Notes under the pieces: model-generated
What the model saw: the letters and a program-made list of their open reading frames with translations, nothing else
The model's database searches: none
What the model was told of the DNA's origin: nothing
In this document: in pieces, positions 46,601-56,039 of the stretch
Numbering within the stretch: position 1 is the first letter of the stretch
Layout: each line of letters starts with the position of its first letter
Assembly (NCBI GenBank): GCA_903919975.1
Contig: CAIXKE010000011.1
Coordinates: 25,992 to 89,991, forward strand
Reading direction: 5' to 3'
Origin: Akkermansiaceae bacterium
GTDB lineage: Bacteria; Verrucomicrobiota; Verrucomicrobiia; Verrucomicrobiales; Akkermansiaceae
DNA: 64,000 nucleotides
Program-made: the position numbers and the translations under genes

Positions 46601-48445
46601 TTATCCCATGGCTTTTTCCATCAAAGTGTTCATGCGGGTGACGGTATCGCGGGCGTCCTCTAGCAGGCCGGCGGCGATGAGGGCGTTGTCGAGGAGTTGG
46701 CGGGAAACGAGTTGCGCGAGCTCCTGGTTGGAATCCTTGGCATCGGCGAGTTTTCTAACCAGCGGATGGCGTGGATTGATCTCCAACTCGACCTTCACCT
46801 CGTCTTTGAAATTCTCATCCATCGCCTTCATCATCTGGCGCATCTGCGGACTCATACCATTGGCCGGAACCAATGCGATGACCGGGTTTTCCACCAAACG
46901 CTTGCCGCTGGAAACCGAGGTCACACGATCGCCAAGTTCTTGTTTGAGAAATTCGCAGAGCGCGGTGGTTTGCTCCGGCGTGAGCGATTCGCCTTCGGCC
47001 GCCTGGTCCTCGAGTTCCACTCCGCCGTGGCGGACGGAAACGAGTTTCTTGCCATCAAACTCGCCGAGCGAATCGACCACATATTCATCCACGGCATCAG
47101 TGAAATATACCACTTCCAAGCCGCGCGCCTTGAAGGCTTCGAGGTAGGGGCTGTTTTCGATTTGATCGCGGCTCGGGCCGACAAGATAATAGATCGATTC
47201 CTGACCGTCCTTCATGCGGGAAACGTAATCGGCGAATCCGCAAACCGCGCCGGAATCGGTTAGTGAGGATTCGAAACGCAGGAGTCTCGCGAGAGCATCG
47301 CGATTGGTGTGATCGGTGGCGACGCCTTCCTTGAAGAAACGATCAAATTTCCGATAGAACGCGCGGTATTTCTCCGGATCGGCCTCGGCCTCTTTCTCAA
47401 ACATTTTGATCACGCGTTTGCTGATCACGGCACCCAACTTGCGGATCAGCGCGCTGTCCTGCATGGTTTCGCGCGAGATGTTGAGCGGGATATCCGCGCT
47501 GTCCACGACGCCCTTCATGAAGCGCATCCAGTCGGGCAACAGTTCTTTAGGCGCGGGATCGATAAGCACCTTGCGGCTATAGAGAGCGACAGCGGGCTCG
47601 GCCTTGGAAAAACCCATGCGCTCCGGGTTTTCCGACGGGGCGAAGACCAGCGCGTTGATCGCGAGCGGCGCGTCGGCGGCGAAGTGCAGGCGGTAGGACG
47701 GCTCGTCCCAAGCCTTGCAGGCGAATTGATAGAACGCCTTGTATTCCTCGTCGCTAATCTCGGATTTATTCTTCAACCAGAGTGCCTCCACCTCGTTGAT
47801 GCGCGTGCCATTGAGTAAGATCGGAAAGCCGACGAAGTTGCTATAGGTCTCGATGAGGTGTTTGACGCGGGCTTCGCTGGCGAATTCGGCGCAATCCTCC
47901 TTGAGCTGCAGGACGATTTTCGAGCCGCGGTCGAGGCCGCTGGTTTCCTCGATTTCGTAGCCGGTTTTGCCATCGCTGGTCCAAATGAGCTCCGGCGAGT
48001 CGGCGTGCCATGCGCGGGATGAGACACCGACTAGGTCCGCCACCATGAAAGCCGAGTAGAAACCGACACCAAACTGGCCGATCATGTTCGCCGGTGATCC
48101 GCCGCCTTCTTTGACCGCTTTCAAAAACGATTTGGTGCCCGAATGGGCGATGGTGCCCAGGTTTTTGACGAGTTCGTCGTGCGACATGCCGATGCCGTAA
48201 TCGGAGATGGTCAAGGTCTTGGCTTCCTCATCCGTGGTGATGTGGATTTCCAGCGGGAGCGTGGGCTGGTGGATGTTTTTCTCGGTCGCCTCGATGTGAC
48301 GAAGTTTTTCCATCGCGTCTGAGGCGTTGGAAATCAGTTCGCGGAGGAAGATTTCCTTGTCCGTGTAAAGTGAGTGGACGACGAGGTCGAGCAGCTGTTG
48401 GATTTCAGCTTGGAAGACGTGTTTTTCGAGGGTGGTTTCGCTCAT
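46601..48445 (-). CDS. htpG: Molecular chaperone HtpG (Hsp90)
   Basis: A 614-residue dimeric ATP-driven chaperone. N-terminal GHKL ATPase motifs: ELISNASDAMEKLR, SDYGIGMS, GQFGVGFYSAFMVADLV. Middle-domain catalytic-loop arginine lies in LNISRETMQD, and a helical dimerisation domain ends the protein. Length is typical. A consensus-like promoter and palindrome lie just upstream (48461-48503). Confidence 0.97.
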   Translation of the reverse strand: MSETTLEKHVFQAEIQQLLDLVVHSLYTDKEIFLRELISNASDAMEKLRHIEATEKNIHQPTLPLEIHITTDEEAKTLTISDYGIGMSHDELVKNLGTIAHSGTKSFLKAVKEGGGSPANMIGQFGVGFYSAFMVADLVGVSSRAWHADSPELIWTSDGKTGYEIEETSGLDRGSKIVLQLKEDCAEFASEARVKHLIETYSNFVGFPILLNGTRINEVEALWLKNKSEISDEEYKAFYQFACKAWDEPSYRLHFAADAPLAINALVFAPSENPERMGFSKAEPAVALYSRKVLIDPAPKELLPDWMRFMKGVVDSADIPLNISRETMQDSALIRKLGAVISKRVIKMFEKEAEADPEKYRAFYRKFDRFFKEGVATDHTNRDALARLLRFESSLTDSGAVCGFADYVSRMKDGQESIYYLVGPSRDQIENSPYLEAFKARGLEVVYFTDAVDEYVVDSLGEFDGKKLVSVRHGGVELEDQAAEGESLTPEQTTALCEFLKQELGDRVTSVSSGKRLVENPVIALVPANGMSPQMRQMMKAMDENFKDEVKVELEINPRHPLVRKLADAKDSNQELAQLVSRQLLDNALIAAGLLEDARDTVTRMNTLMEKAMG

Positions 48446-48460
48446 AAGTAAAATCAGTGG

Positions 48461-48503
48461 TTTGACAGGGGCGGAACATACTCATCCACGCCCAACTGTC
48501 AAA
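48461..48503 (-). promoter_or_regulatory. htpG promoter overlapped by a palindrome
   Basis: On the minus strand a perfect -35 TTGACA (48497-48502) and a -10 TATGTT (48475-48480) are 16 bp apart, placing the start of transcription about 20 bp before htpG. A palindrome covers it: TTTGACAG (48461-48468) with CTGTCAAA (48496-48503), extended inward by GGGCG/CGCCC. It is not the CIRCE sequence of HrcA. It could bind another heat-shock repressor. Confidence 0.6.
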
Positions 48504-48782
48504 ACCCACGCGCCTTAAAATCAGATGTGGTCCTCAAGCTGCTGCGAGGGCCGTGGTTTGGGCTACAATATCAAATCGACGAAAGAAACCACTGAACGCA
48601 GATTGAGCATTAGTGAATATTTAAAATTATGGCGTAGCCGAAATTAGCATAGCCGGAGGCAAACACTGAGAACCTCTGAAAACACTGAACATAAGTGAAA
48701 ATTTCAGTTCTCTCAGTGCTTCAGTGATCAAATCGCATGCCGTCTTAACCGACGTCTGCTCATTAATTGAAATCGGCCGGAA
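48504..48782. other. Intergenic between htpG and bioB
   Basis: No gene recognised. Positions 48590-48735 contain scattered repeats of CACTGA and its variants (cactgaacgca, cactgagaac, cactgaacata, cagtgcttcagtga), a low-grade repetitive region with AT-rich segments. No terminator was identified for bioB. Confidence 0.35.
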
Positions 48783-49826
48783 TCAGCAGCATCCTGCAGG
48801 AGAGCAGGATTTCGTCTCGTTGCTGTGATGGCCATCCGGCGCAGGGCAGGCTGGCATCGAGGAATCGATGGCCGGCGCTTCGATGGAACGATCCGGCTGC
48901 AGGGTCTTGAGGCCGAGTTTCGCGAGTAGCGCGAGATCTTTTTCCGCCTCAGGATTGTCGGCGGTGAGGAGTTTCTCGCCGTAGAAAATCGAGTTCGCGC
49001 CGGCATAGAAGCAAAGCGCCTGGACCTCGTCGGATAGGCGGGTGCGCCCCGCGGAAAGCCGGACTTTCGCACCAGGAACGGAAATCCGGGCGCAGGCGAT
49101 CATGCGGACGAGATCGAAGGGATCGACCTGCGGGTTTTCCGCAAGCGGCGTGCCGGGCATCGGCATGAGCGAGTTGATCGGCACGCTCTCGGGCTGCGGG
49201 TTGAAATTCGAAATGACCTCCAACAAGCGGAGGCGGTCGGTGATGGTTTCGCTCAATCCGAGGATGCCGCCGCAGCACACGGAAATACCGGCGTCTTGGA
49301 CGTTGCGGATCGTGCGCAGGCGATCTTCGTAGGTGTGGCTGGTGACAATGTTCGGGTAATGCTCCGGCGAGGTATCGAGATTGTGATTGTAAGCCGTGAC
49401 ACCGGCCATGCGGAGTTGTTCGGCTTCCGCTGGGCCGAGTTCGCCGAGAGTGACGCAGACTTCCATGCCGAGAGTGGAGACATCGCGCACGATATCGAGC
49501 ACTTGTTCGAACTTGGGAGTGCCGCCACGAACGCCCTTCCATGCAGCTCCCATGCAGAAACGCGTGGAGCCGGAATCTTTGGCGGCTCGGGCGTGTTGCA
49601 TCACTTCCTCGCGCTCCAGCAAAACATGGCTTTCAAGCTCAGTCTTGTAACGGGCCGACTGTGCGCAATACGCACAATCCTCGGAGCAACCGCCGGTTTT
49701 GATCGAAAGCAGAGTGCAAAGCTGGATTTTACCCTCGGGCCAAAATTTTTCATGCACCTCGCGGGCACGCTTGAGGAGATCGAAAAATGGCAGCGAGTGG
49801 AGTTCTTGGAGTTCGGCGAGATTCAT
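48783..49826 (-). CDS. bioB: Biotin synthase
   Basis: A 347-residue radical SAM enzyme inserting sulfur into dethiobiotin. The 4Fe-4S motif CxxxCxxC lies in GGCSEDCAYCAQS, followed by YNHNLDTSPEHY, CCGGILGLSET and the conserved arginine region KVRLSAGR. The C-terminus ends in a short Cys-rich tail (SCSPAGCC) beyond the usual end. ATG at 49826 (MNLAELQ) fits; the upstream 21 codons do not. bioD lies about 8 kb away. Confidence 0.95.
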   Translation of the reverse strand: MNLAELQELHSLPFFDLLKRAREVHEKFWPEGKIQLCTLLSIKTGGCSEDCAYCAQSARYKTELESHVLLEREEVMQHARAAKDSGSTRFCMGAAWKGVRGGTPKFEQVLDIVRDVSTLGMEVCVTLGELGPAEAEQLRMAGVTAYNHNLDTSPEHYPNIVTSHTYEDRLRTIRNVQDAGISVCCGGILGLSETITDRLRLLEVISNFNPQPESVPINSLMPMPGTPLAENPQVDPFDLVRMIACARISVPGAKVRLSAGRTRLSDEVQALCFYAGANSIFYGEKLLTADNPEAEKDLALLAKLGLKTLQPDRSIEAPAIDSSMPACPAPDGHHSNETKSCSPAGCC

Positions 49827-49955
49827 GATCTTGTGGGAGGCGCGGGGTAGTGGACTCGCGAAAGATGCCGATTGGAAAGAAGATAGCAAGAAGTGAGAAG
49901 GAAAAGCGCCTTAGGGCCAAGAAATCCGGCACCGCCAAACGCACGACCGTGGATC

Positions 49956-50882
49956 TCACGGCTTCGGTTTCCGCTTTGCCGACTTCAGATTCCTCGTGAT
50001 CGCTAAAATCGCCGGATGCGTAAATCGCCGCTCGGCCGTGATCGCATAAAACTGCGTCTCGACCTCCTTGGTCCGCCCGATCGGCACAAAACCATACCTC
50101 TCGATGGCTTCCGAAACCACGACCGTAGGCACCGCAATAAAGCCGGATCCACTGGTCGCCACGATTTTTGTCAGTCCCGCATCCTCGAACTCCGCCACCA
50201 CTCGCGGCTGAATCCCGGCCGCTTGGAACCATTTTTCCAAATCCCGTCTGAGGCTGCAATTCTGAGTCGGCAGCAAGGCCGGCGCATCATCGAGATTTTT
50301 TGGAAATCGCCCCTTCAGCGACCTCGCCAGCCCCGGCATGGCGCAGAACGTGATCTCGGATGACCCGAGCAAATGATTGAACACCTTGCCTGCAGAACCA
50401 GGCGAGACCGACTCATCGGACAACACCACATCGATGCGATGAGTGCTCAACTGTGAAACAAGGTCCGCCAATTTTCCCTCATGGCATGTCAACCGCACCG
50501 GCGGTTGGTGATCCAGCACGGGACGTAAAATCTCATAACTCATCAACTTCGGAAATGAATCCACAATTCCCACATGCAAGCGCAGCGCACGCACGCACGG
50601 TGCCTGTTTGGTCGCCCGCAGAATCTCGCTACCCAACGTGAAAATCTCTTCCGCGTAGCCGTGAATCAACTGACCGAACTCGGTCAATTCCAATGATCGC
50701 CCGCTCGGCCGGAAAAGCGCCTCCCCGAGACTCGCCTCCAATACTTTGATCTGCGTGCACATCGATGGCTGCGAAACCCTCAGTTTCTCCGATGCTCGGC
50801 GAAAACTTCCTTCCTTCGCCACAGTCCAAAAATAGCGCAGATGATGGTAATTGAGAAATTCGGTGCCGACTGACGTTTCCAT
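49956..50882 (-). CDS. LysR-family transcriptional regulator, NhaR-like
   Basis: A 308-residue regulator with an N-terminal winged HTH (LNYHHLRYFWTVAKEGSFRRASEKL, cited as YFWTVAKEGSFRRASEKL, and VSQPSMCTQIKVLEASLG) and a LysR substrate-binding domain. The opening YHHLRYFW is typical of NhaR, a sodium-responsive activator of nhaA, but no antiporter gene is near. It is divergent from the HPF-like gene, so autoregulation from that gap is possible. Confidence 0.88.
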   Translation of the reverse strand: METSVGTEFLNYHHLRYFWTVAKEGSFRRASEKLRVSQPSMCTQIKVLEASLGEALFRPSGRSLELTEFGQLIHGYAEEIFTLGSEILRATKQAPCVRALRLHVGIVDSFPKLMSYEILRPVLDHQPPVRLTCHEGKLADLVSQLSTHRIDVVLSDESVSPGSAGKVFNHLLGSSEITFCAMPGLARSLKGRFPKNLDDAPALLPTQNCSLRRDLEKWFQAAGIQPRVVAEFEDAGLTKIVATSGSGFIAVPTVVVSEAIERYGFVPIGRTKEVETQFYAITAERRFTHPAILAITRNLKSAKRKPKP

Positions 50883-50964
50883 TTTTTGAAACGATTAATG
50901 TGATTTTTCGAATTATGCAAACTTTTCCTGATCTGCCATTTTCTGCCTGTCAACCCGACACCCC

Positions 50965-51318
50965 ATGAAAATAAACCTCACCCACCGCAACCACGTCCCC
51001 TCCAAGTCCATCGTCGAGATCATCGACAAGGAACTCAAAGCGCTCGAACCCGACCTCCAGATCGATGAGGCGCGCGTCCATCTGGAACGCAGCCTCACCG
51101 AAAGCCCGCCGTTCAGCATTTCCTTTCACCTCGTCACTCCGGGACCGGATGTCATCGTTAGAGGCTCCGACCACACGCTCAGAGCCGCCATGCTCAAAGC
51201 GTTCAATCGGATTTCCGCGAAAATCCGCCACCGCCGCACCAAGCGCGACCAACGCCATACCAACGACCACATCACCGCATCACCCCGGCGCCTCGCCACA
51301 GGCGGCGGGGCATATTGA
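50965..51318 (+). CDS. HPF/RaiA-like ribosome-associated protein
   Basis: A 117-residue protein with the S30AE beta-alpha-beta-beta-beta-alpha fold over about 1-95: MKINLTHRNHVPSKSIVEII, ARVHLERS, PFSISFHLVTPGPDVIV and DHTLRAAMLKAFNRI. Short HPF/YfiA proteins block the decoding centre in resting ribosomes. A basic C-terminal tail follows. It lies 37 bp before purK on the same strand. Confidence 0.75.
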   Translation: MKINLTHRNHVPSKSIVEIIDKELKALEPDLQIDEARVHLERSLTESPPFSISFHLVTPGPDVIVRGSDHTLRAAMLKAFNRISAKIRHRRTKRDQRHTNDHITASPRRLATGGGAY

Positions 51319-51355
51319 ATCACCACTCCACGTCCCACCCACTTCCAGCACAAGC

Positions 51356-52549
51356 ATGCACGAGATCCACGACGCGGAAATCCTCAAACACAAAGCCGCC
51401 GCCGGCCCGAGCCTGGGCATCATCGGCGGCGGCCAATTGGCCCGCATGACCGCGATGTCCGCCTTGCAACTCGGCTGCAACGTCGTTGTCCTCGAATCCA
51501 ATCCCTTCAGCCCAGCCGCCACCCTCGCGACCCATTCGCTGGTCGGAGATTGGAGCACCATTGATCCGCTGTTAGATCTTGCCGGGCAAGTCGATGTCAT
51601 CACGCTGGAGAATGAATTCGTGGATGCTGGCCTCCTCCATTCGCTGGAGTTGGCCGGACACACGGTTTGGCCGAACTCGCGCACGCTCGCGCTCATCCAA
51701 GACAAATTCACCCAAAAACAAACCCTGCAGGCCGCCGGATTGCCCGGTCCTGAAATGCGTGCCACCGATGACTTGGCGGAACTCTCCGCCGCCATCGCCG
51801 AGTTCGGCCTACCAGTCGTGCTCAAAGCGCGCCGCAATGCCTACGACGGCAAAGGCAACGCCACGATCCGCACAGAGGCGGAAATCGAATCCGCATGGCG
51901 ACAACTCGGCGGCCACGCGGGCAACCCACTCTATGTCGAACAGTTCTGCCCGTTTGTCACCGAACTCGCCGTCATCGTCACCCGCGGCCGTGATGGGGAA
52001 ACCGCCATCTATCCAGTCGTGGAAACCGTGCAACGCAACCACATCTGCCACCTCGTCCGCGCGCCCGCCATGGTCGCGTCCGAGATCGCCGGGCGTGCTG
52101 CGGAAACCGCCCGCCGCGCCATCGAAGCGGTCGGCGCCGTCGGCAGCTTCGGCGTGGAAATGTTCCTCACCGACAGCGGTGAAATCCTCGTCAACGAGTT
52201 GGCCCCGCGAGTTCATAATTCCGGCCACTACACCATCGAAGCCTGCGTCTGCTCGCAGTTTGAAAACCACGTCCGCGCCGTGTTGGGACTGCCGCTCGGC
52301 TCCACCCGCATGATCGCTCCGGCCGCCGTGATGGTGAATTTGTTAGGAGCCACGCACGCCCCGGCGGAAATCACCGGCCTGCACGAAGCCCTCGCCGTCC
52401 CCGGCGCGCACGTCCACCTCTACGGCAAAGCCATGAGCGGTGTCGGCCGCAAAATGGGGCACGTCACCGCCCTTGGAGAATCCTTGACTGAAGCGGAAAT
52501 CGCCGCCACCACAGCCGCGGAAACGATCACCTTCGCCAACATTTTATGA
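51356..52549 (+). CDS. purK: N5-carboxyaminoimidazole ribonucleotide synthase
   Basis: A 397-residue ATP-grasp enzyme joining AIR and bicarbonate in purine synthesis. It begins with [13 protein letters not shown], has [27 protein letters not shown] (ATP-grasp) and the catalytic end [22 protein letters not shown] at 51356 is used; the longer open frame overlaps the HPF gene and is not real. The stop overlaps purE as ATGA. Confidence 0.95.
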   Translation: MHEIHDAEILKHKAAAGPSLGIIGGGQLARMTAMSALQLGCNVVVLESNPFSPAATLATHSLVGDWSTIDPLLDLAGQVDVITLENEFVDAGLLHSLELAGHTVWPNSRTLALIQDKFTQKQTLQAAGLPGPEMRATDDLAELSAAIAEFGLPVVLKARRNAYDGKGNATIRTEAEIESAWRQLGGHAGNPLYVEQFCPFVTELAVIVTRGRDGETAIYPVVETVQRNHICHLVRAPAMVASEIAGRAAETARRAIEAVGAVGSFGVEMFLTDSGEILVNELAPRVHNSGHYTIEACVCSQFENHVRAVLGLPLGSTRMIAPAAVMVNLLGATHAPAEITGLHEALAVPGAHVHLYGKAMSGVGRKMGHVTALGESLTEAEIAATTAAETITFANIL

Positions 52550-53064
52550 AAAAAAATAACCCGAAAGTCGCCATCATCATGGGCAGTGATTCCGATTGGC
52601 CCACGCTCCAGCCCGCCGCAGATGCCTGTGCCGAGTTCGGCATCCCGTGCGAAGTCCGCGTGGTTTCCGCGCACCGCACGCCGATGGACATGGTGCGTTT
52701 CGCCCGGTCGGCGCATACCCGGGGTTTCCAAGTCATCATCGCCGGCGCGGGCGGCGCGGCCCATCTGCCCGGCATGGTCGCCAGCCTCACGCCGCTGCCC
52801 GTGATTGGTGTGCCCGTCGAAAGCCAAGCGCTCAAGGGAATGGACTCGCTTCTCTCGATCGTGCAAATGCCCGGCGGCGTCCCAGTCGCAACCATGGCCA
52901 TCAATGGCGGCCGCAATGCCGGCCTCTTCGCCGCCAGAATTCTAGCAAGTGGCAACCCGGAATTGCTTCAAAAAATCACCGCCTTCCAAACTCGGTTGGC
53001 CGCCGAATCGAAAGCGAAAAACCGCAAGCTTCAAGCGGCAACCCAGAGCTACAGCCAACCTTAG
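52546..53064 (+). CDS. purE: N5-carboxyaminoimidazole ribonucleotide mutase
   Basis: A 172-residue class I PurE moving the carboxyl from N5 to C4 of CAIR. Motifs [21 protein letters not shown] (active-site His), [13 protein letters not shown] and the C-terminal [14 protein letters not shown] are all in place. Directly coupled to purK. Confidence 0.96.
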   Translation: MKKNNPKVAIIMGSDSDWPTLQPAADACAEFGIPCEVRVVSAHRTPMDMVRFARSAHTRGFQVIIAGAGGAAHLPGMVASLTPLPVIGVPVESQALKGMDSLLSIVQMPGGVPVATMAINGGRNAGLFAARILASGNPELLQKITAFQTRLAAESKAKNRKLQAATQSYSQP

Positions 53065-53102
53065 TCCACGGGATGACTGGATGCCCATTCGCGCCGATCT
53101 TT

Positions 53103-53792
53103 TCACCGCGACCAACTGCCTTTAACGACGGGCAGGCGACCGGCACTTAGCACGGTGTAATCGGTGGGGCCCTTCGCTCCCTCCAGCGGCACGCCGACCG
53201 ATCGTTTCCAAGCAACACTCATACTTTCACCGGTATGGCAACCCCAGCTTTTGCAGTAGGCGTTGCGAGCGAAAATGGAGCCTTTGATGCGGGGGATATC
53301 GCGCTCATGGAGCCAGGATGTTGAAGCCGCCATGATATCGTTGCCGTAATCAAACATGAAAGCGTAGCGGTTCGAATGGCCGAAAAAATCGAAAGTCTGG
53401 ATCGAGCCGCGCGGACGAGAATTGAGCGACTGGATGAGGTCGCCACCGCTGTTGAACCAGATCAGCGTCACGCGACGCTTGGCCGCAAGTTCCGATATCC
53501 AGGCAGTGTAAGGTTTTCCATCCTCACCACCCCGCGTCCGGTAGCTCGGCTGATAGACAAACCAAACCAAGGGCGCGTCCGACCCGTAGGCCGTGCGGAT
53601 TTCCGCCATCCGCAATGTGGAGGCGCGGACAAAATTCGCCCACCATCGGTCGTGCTGGTCTGCCGGGACTCGGAAATTCTCCCATTTCCTCAATGCGGGA
53701 CCACCGGTGACGATGACATGGTCAGCATGCGCCGGCAGCGCAAACATCAGGAGCAGGCATGTCAGCATTGTGACGCGGGCGATTCCAATCAT
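53103..53792 (-). CDS. Secreted protein, possible His/Cys clan-CD-like peptidase
   Basis: A 229-residue protein with signal peptide (LTCLLLMFALPAHA). No family recognised. Two blocks stand out: a hydrophobic strand ending in His139 (TFDFFGHSNRY) and a second ending in Cys185 (KSWGCHTGESMS). Hydrophobic-His-[G/S] and later Cys with small residues is the dyad arrangement of caspase/CHAT-like clan CD peptidases. This is inference; the fold is not shown. Start could also be 53768. Confidence 0.6.
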   Translation of the reverse strand: MIGIARVTMLTCLLLMFALPAHADHVIVTGGPALRKWENFRVPADQHDRWWANFVRASTLRMAEIRTAYGSDAPLVWFVYQPSYRTRGGEDGKPYTAWISELAAKRRVTLIWFNSGGDLIQSLNSRPRGSIQTFDFFGHSNRYAFMFDYGNDIMAASTSWLHERDIPRIKGSIFARNAYCKSWGCHTGESMSVAWKRSVGVPLEGAKGPTDYTVLSAGRLPVVKGSWSR

Positions 53793-53879
53793 GGACGGGA
53801 CGCTAAGCCACACTTCCCATACTGGAAAGTAAGAACATCTCAAAACTGGACCGTGGTGGGAAACCTCCGGGACGTGAGT

Positions 53880-54461
53880 TCACTTTGAATCCACCTCTCC
53901 CATCCCGAGGCGCAGCGCCTTTGCCAATGCGACTTGGTATGGCTTCCGAGGCAATTCGTAGCCGCCGAACTGGCGGAGGTGCGAAGTCATCCACTGGGTG
54001 TCGAGCAACTGAAACCCCCGCTCACGCAGATTCTCCACCAAAGCGACAAGGGCGATCTTCGAGGCATCGGTTTTCCGGGAAAACATGCTTTCACCGAAAA
54101 ACACGCCCGGCAAAGCCACGCCGTAGAGCCCACCCTGAAGCCCCTCGTCATCCCAACACTCGACCGAATGCGCGAATCCCAACGCGTGAAGATTGCAGTA
54201 GCTTTCCAAAATCACCTCGTCGATCCACGTTTCATCGCGCGCCGCGCAGGCGAGCATGACCTCGCGGAATGCGGTGTCCCATTTCAGATTGAAAGGCTTT
54301 CGTTTCAACGCCCGCTTGAGGCCATGCGGAATATGAAATCGTTCATCGAGCGGGATCAACCCACGCCTCACGGGGGAAAACCACTCGATCTCCCCGTCAT
54401 GCGCCATCGGGAAGATCCCGCGGGCATAGGCGTCTAGCAGAACTTCCGGTGGGATGAACAT
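53880..54461 (-). CDS. aat: Leucyl/phenylalanyl-tRNA-protein transferase
   Basis: A 193-residue enzyme that adds Leu or Phe to N-terminal Lys/Arg, feeding proteins to ClpAP by the N-end rule. Family blocks: LLDAYARGIFPMAHDGEIEW, WFSPVRRGLIPL, HSVECWDDEGLQGGLYGV, FFGESMFSRKTDASKIAL and LLDTQWMTSHLRQFG. Slightly shorter than E. coli Aat (234). Neighbour of the deaminase gene, separated by a palindromic repeat. Confidence 0.95.
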   Translation of the reverse strand: MFIPPEVLLDAYARGIFPMAHDGEIEWFSPVRRGLIPLDERFHIPHGLKRALKRKPFNLKWDTAFREVMLACAARDETWIDEVILESYCNLHALGFAHSVECWDDEGLQGGLYGVALPGVFFGESMFSRKTDASKIALVALVENLRERGFQLLDTQWMTSHLRQFGGYELPRKPYQVALAKALRLGMGEVDSK

Positions 54462-54496
54462 GGTGCTTTAGAAATGAGAAAGAATTGTAAGGCTTC

Positions 54497-54567
54497 AAAA
54501 TAGTAGTCTAGGGCTTCAGTCCGATCTTATACACGAAGAACGGACTGAAGTCCTGGACTACTATTTT
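54497..54567. repeat. 27-bp inverted repeat hairpin
   Basis: Arms 54497-54523 and 54541-54567 around a 17-base loop. Only two positions differ and both become G-U pairs in plus-strand RNA, so the plus transcript would be fully paired. It starts AAAATAGTAGTC and ends GACTACTATTTT. It abuts the deaminase stop codon. It may act as terminator, but its length and form suggest a dispersed REP-like element. Confidence 0.75.
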
Positions 54568-54995
54568 CAGATCTCCGGAAAATCCGTGATTCTTTCGATC
54601 GTCACCCCATAAAGCGCGGCGATCTCCGGCGCGTCGGATGCTTGATAGACATCGCGATAATAAATTTCTTTAACTCCATACGCGCAAAGCGTCTGCATGC
54701 ATGCGGTGCAGGGCATCGTGGTGGTGGCGACGATCTTAACCTCACCGCGTCGAAACAAGCTGCAGAGATTCACCTCCGCATGCAGCATGAATTTCTGGCG
54801 TGCCTCGCGGTCGTCCCAAAACCCGACGGGCGGATCGAAGCCCGGAGCCAGTCCGTTGTAGGCGGTGCCAATCACCCGGTTATCGAAATCCAAAGCCGCC
54901 GCCCCGACCTTCCGGTAAGGATCTTCTGAGCGCAGACTCGCGACGTGCGCGAGCGCCATGGCATAACGGGGAATCGAGAGACGGTCGGACGACAT
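54567..54995 (-). CDS. Deoxycytidylate (dCMP) deaminase family protein
   Basis: A 142-residue zinc deaminase. The metal site is MLHAEVNL (His, Glu) with MPCTACMQTLC (two Cys). Other features are YRKVGAAALDFDNRVIG and TAYNGLAPGF. dCMP deaminases supply dUMP for thymidylate; related ComE-like proteins have other substrates. ATG at 54995 (MSSDRLS) is used. Confidence 0.85.
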   Translation of the reverse strand: MSSDRLSIPRYAMALAHVASLRSEDPYRKVGAAALDFDNRVIGTAYNGLAPGFDPPVGFWDDREARQKFMLHAEVNLCSLFRRGEVKIVATTTMPCTACMQTLCAYGVKEIYYRDVYQASDAPEIAALYGVTIERITDFPEI

Positions 54996-55094
54996 GGGCG
55001 AAGCTTGCCCGCTTGTCACGGATTTCAAAATCCAAAAAATGCAGAGTCTGATTTTACGCTTCATTCCAGCGCGGATCTAGCCCAGCGTCCGCCC

Positions 55095-55976
55095 GTGGAT
55101 CGTCACCGTTCGGGACTTTGGGCCGCCGTGGCGGCATTTTTCCTGTGGGGCATTCTGCCGATCTATTGGAAACTGATCGATTTCCTGCCACCGCCGTCGA
55201 TCGTGGCGCATCGCACGCTTTGGTCGCTTGTGATTCTGCTCTCCATTGTGGCTTGGCGGCATGAGGGACGCCGGGTTTGTCAAAGCCTGCGCAACCCGCG
55301 CACGGCCGCGTGGCTCCTCCTTTCCGGCACCCTGCTGGCGGCCAATTGGCTGCTTTATGTCTGGGCCACCCTCAGCGGCCGGATCATCGAGGGCGCGCTC
55401 GGCTATTACCTGAACCCGTTTTTCAACATGCTCTTCGGGGTCCTTTGGTTCGGAGATCGGCACAAGCCGCTGCAACTCGCGGCCATCGCGTTAGCCTTGT
55501 GCGGCGTGGCATTGCAAATCCCGGCTGTCGGGGGATTTCCATGGATCGCGCTCACCCTAGCCATCACCTTTTCCCTCTATGCCGTGGTCAAAAAACGCAC
55601 GCCGTTGGACTCACGGCTCGGGCTCACGGCGGAAACCACCCTGCTTGCGCCCATCGCGCTCATCTGGATTTTGAGCCAAACCAGCAGCCCCACCGCTGTG
55701 TTCGGTGGCACTTGGGCGCATGCGGCACTAGTCGTCGGTGCCGGCCTTGCGACCACGCTGCCCTTGATCTTTTTCGGTCACGCCGCCCGGACCATCAGTC
55801 TCTCCACACTCGGGATCATCCAATTTCTCGGACCCACCCTCCAGTTTTTCATCGGTTGGAAACTCTACGGCGAGCCCATGACCAGCTCCCGTTTGGCCTC
55901 GTTCGCATTGATTTGGCTCGCCGTCGCCATCTACGCGGCCGATGCCCTGAAGCGCGGAAAACCCTCTGAAAGTTGA
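55095..55976 (+). CDS. rarD: RarD-type EamA/DMT transporter
   Basis: A 293-residue inner-membrane protein with about ten TM helices. RarD family motifs are present: FFLWGILPIYWKLI, AHRTLWSL, ANWLLYVWA, EGALGYYLNPFFNMLFG and IIQFLGPTLQFFIGW. The substrate is unknown, despite the name chloramphenicol-sensitive protein. GTG at 55095 is used since the longer frame overlaps the deaminase gene on the other strand. Confidence 0.92.
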   Translation: MDRHRSGLWAAVAAFFLWGILPIYWKLIDFLPPPSIVAHRTLWSLVILLSIVAWRHEGRRVCQSLRNPRTAAWLLLSGTLLAANWLLYVWATLSGRIIEGALGYYLNPFFNMLFGVLWFGDRHKPLQLAAIALALCGVALQIPAVGGFPWIALTLAITFSLYAVVKKRTPLDSRLGLTAETTLLAPIALIWILSQTSSPTAVFGGTWAHAALVVGAGLATTLPLIFFGHAARTISLSTLGIIQFLGPTLQFFIGWKLYGEPMTSSRLASFALIWLAVAIYAADALKRGKPSES

Positions 55977-56039
55977 AATTTCAACTTGGATTTCCAGACT
56001 GGGCTTGCCGCCGGGGGCGTGGGCAGGTACCCAACCAGC

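Noticed and set aside
51065..51355. N-terminal extension of purK
   Set aside because: It overlaps the HPF-like gene in another frame and has no homology; ATG 51356 gives the family length.
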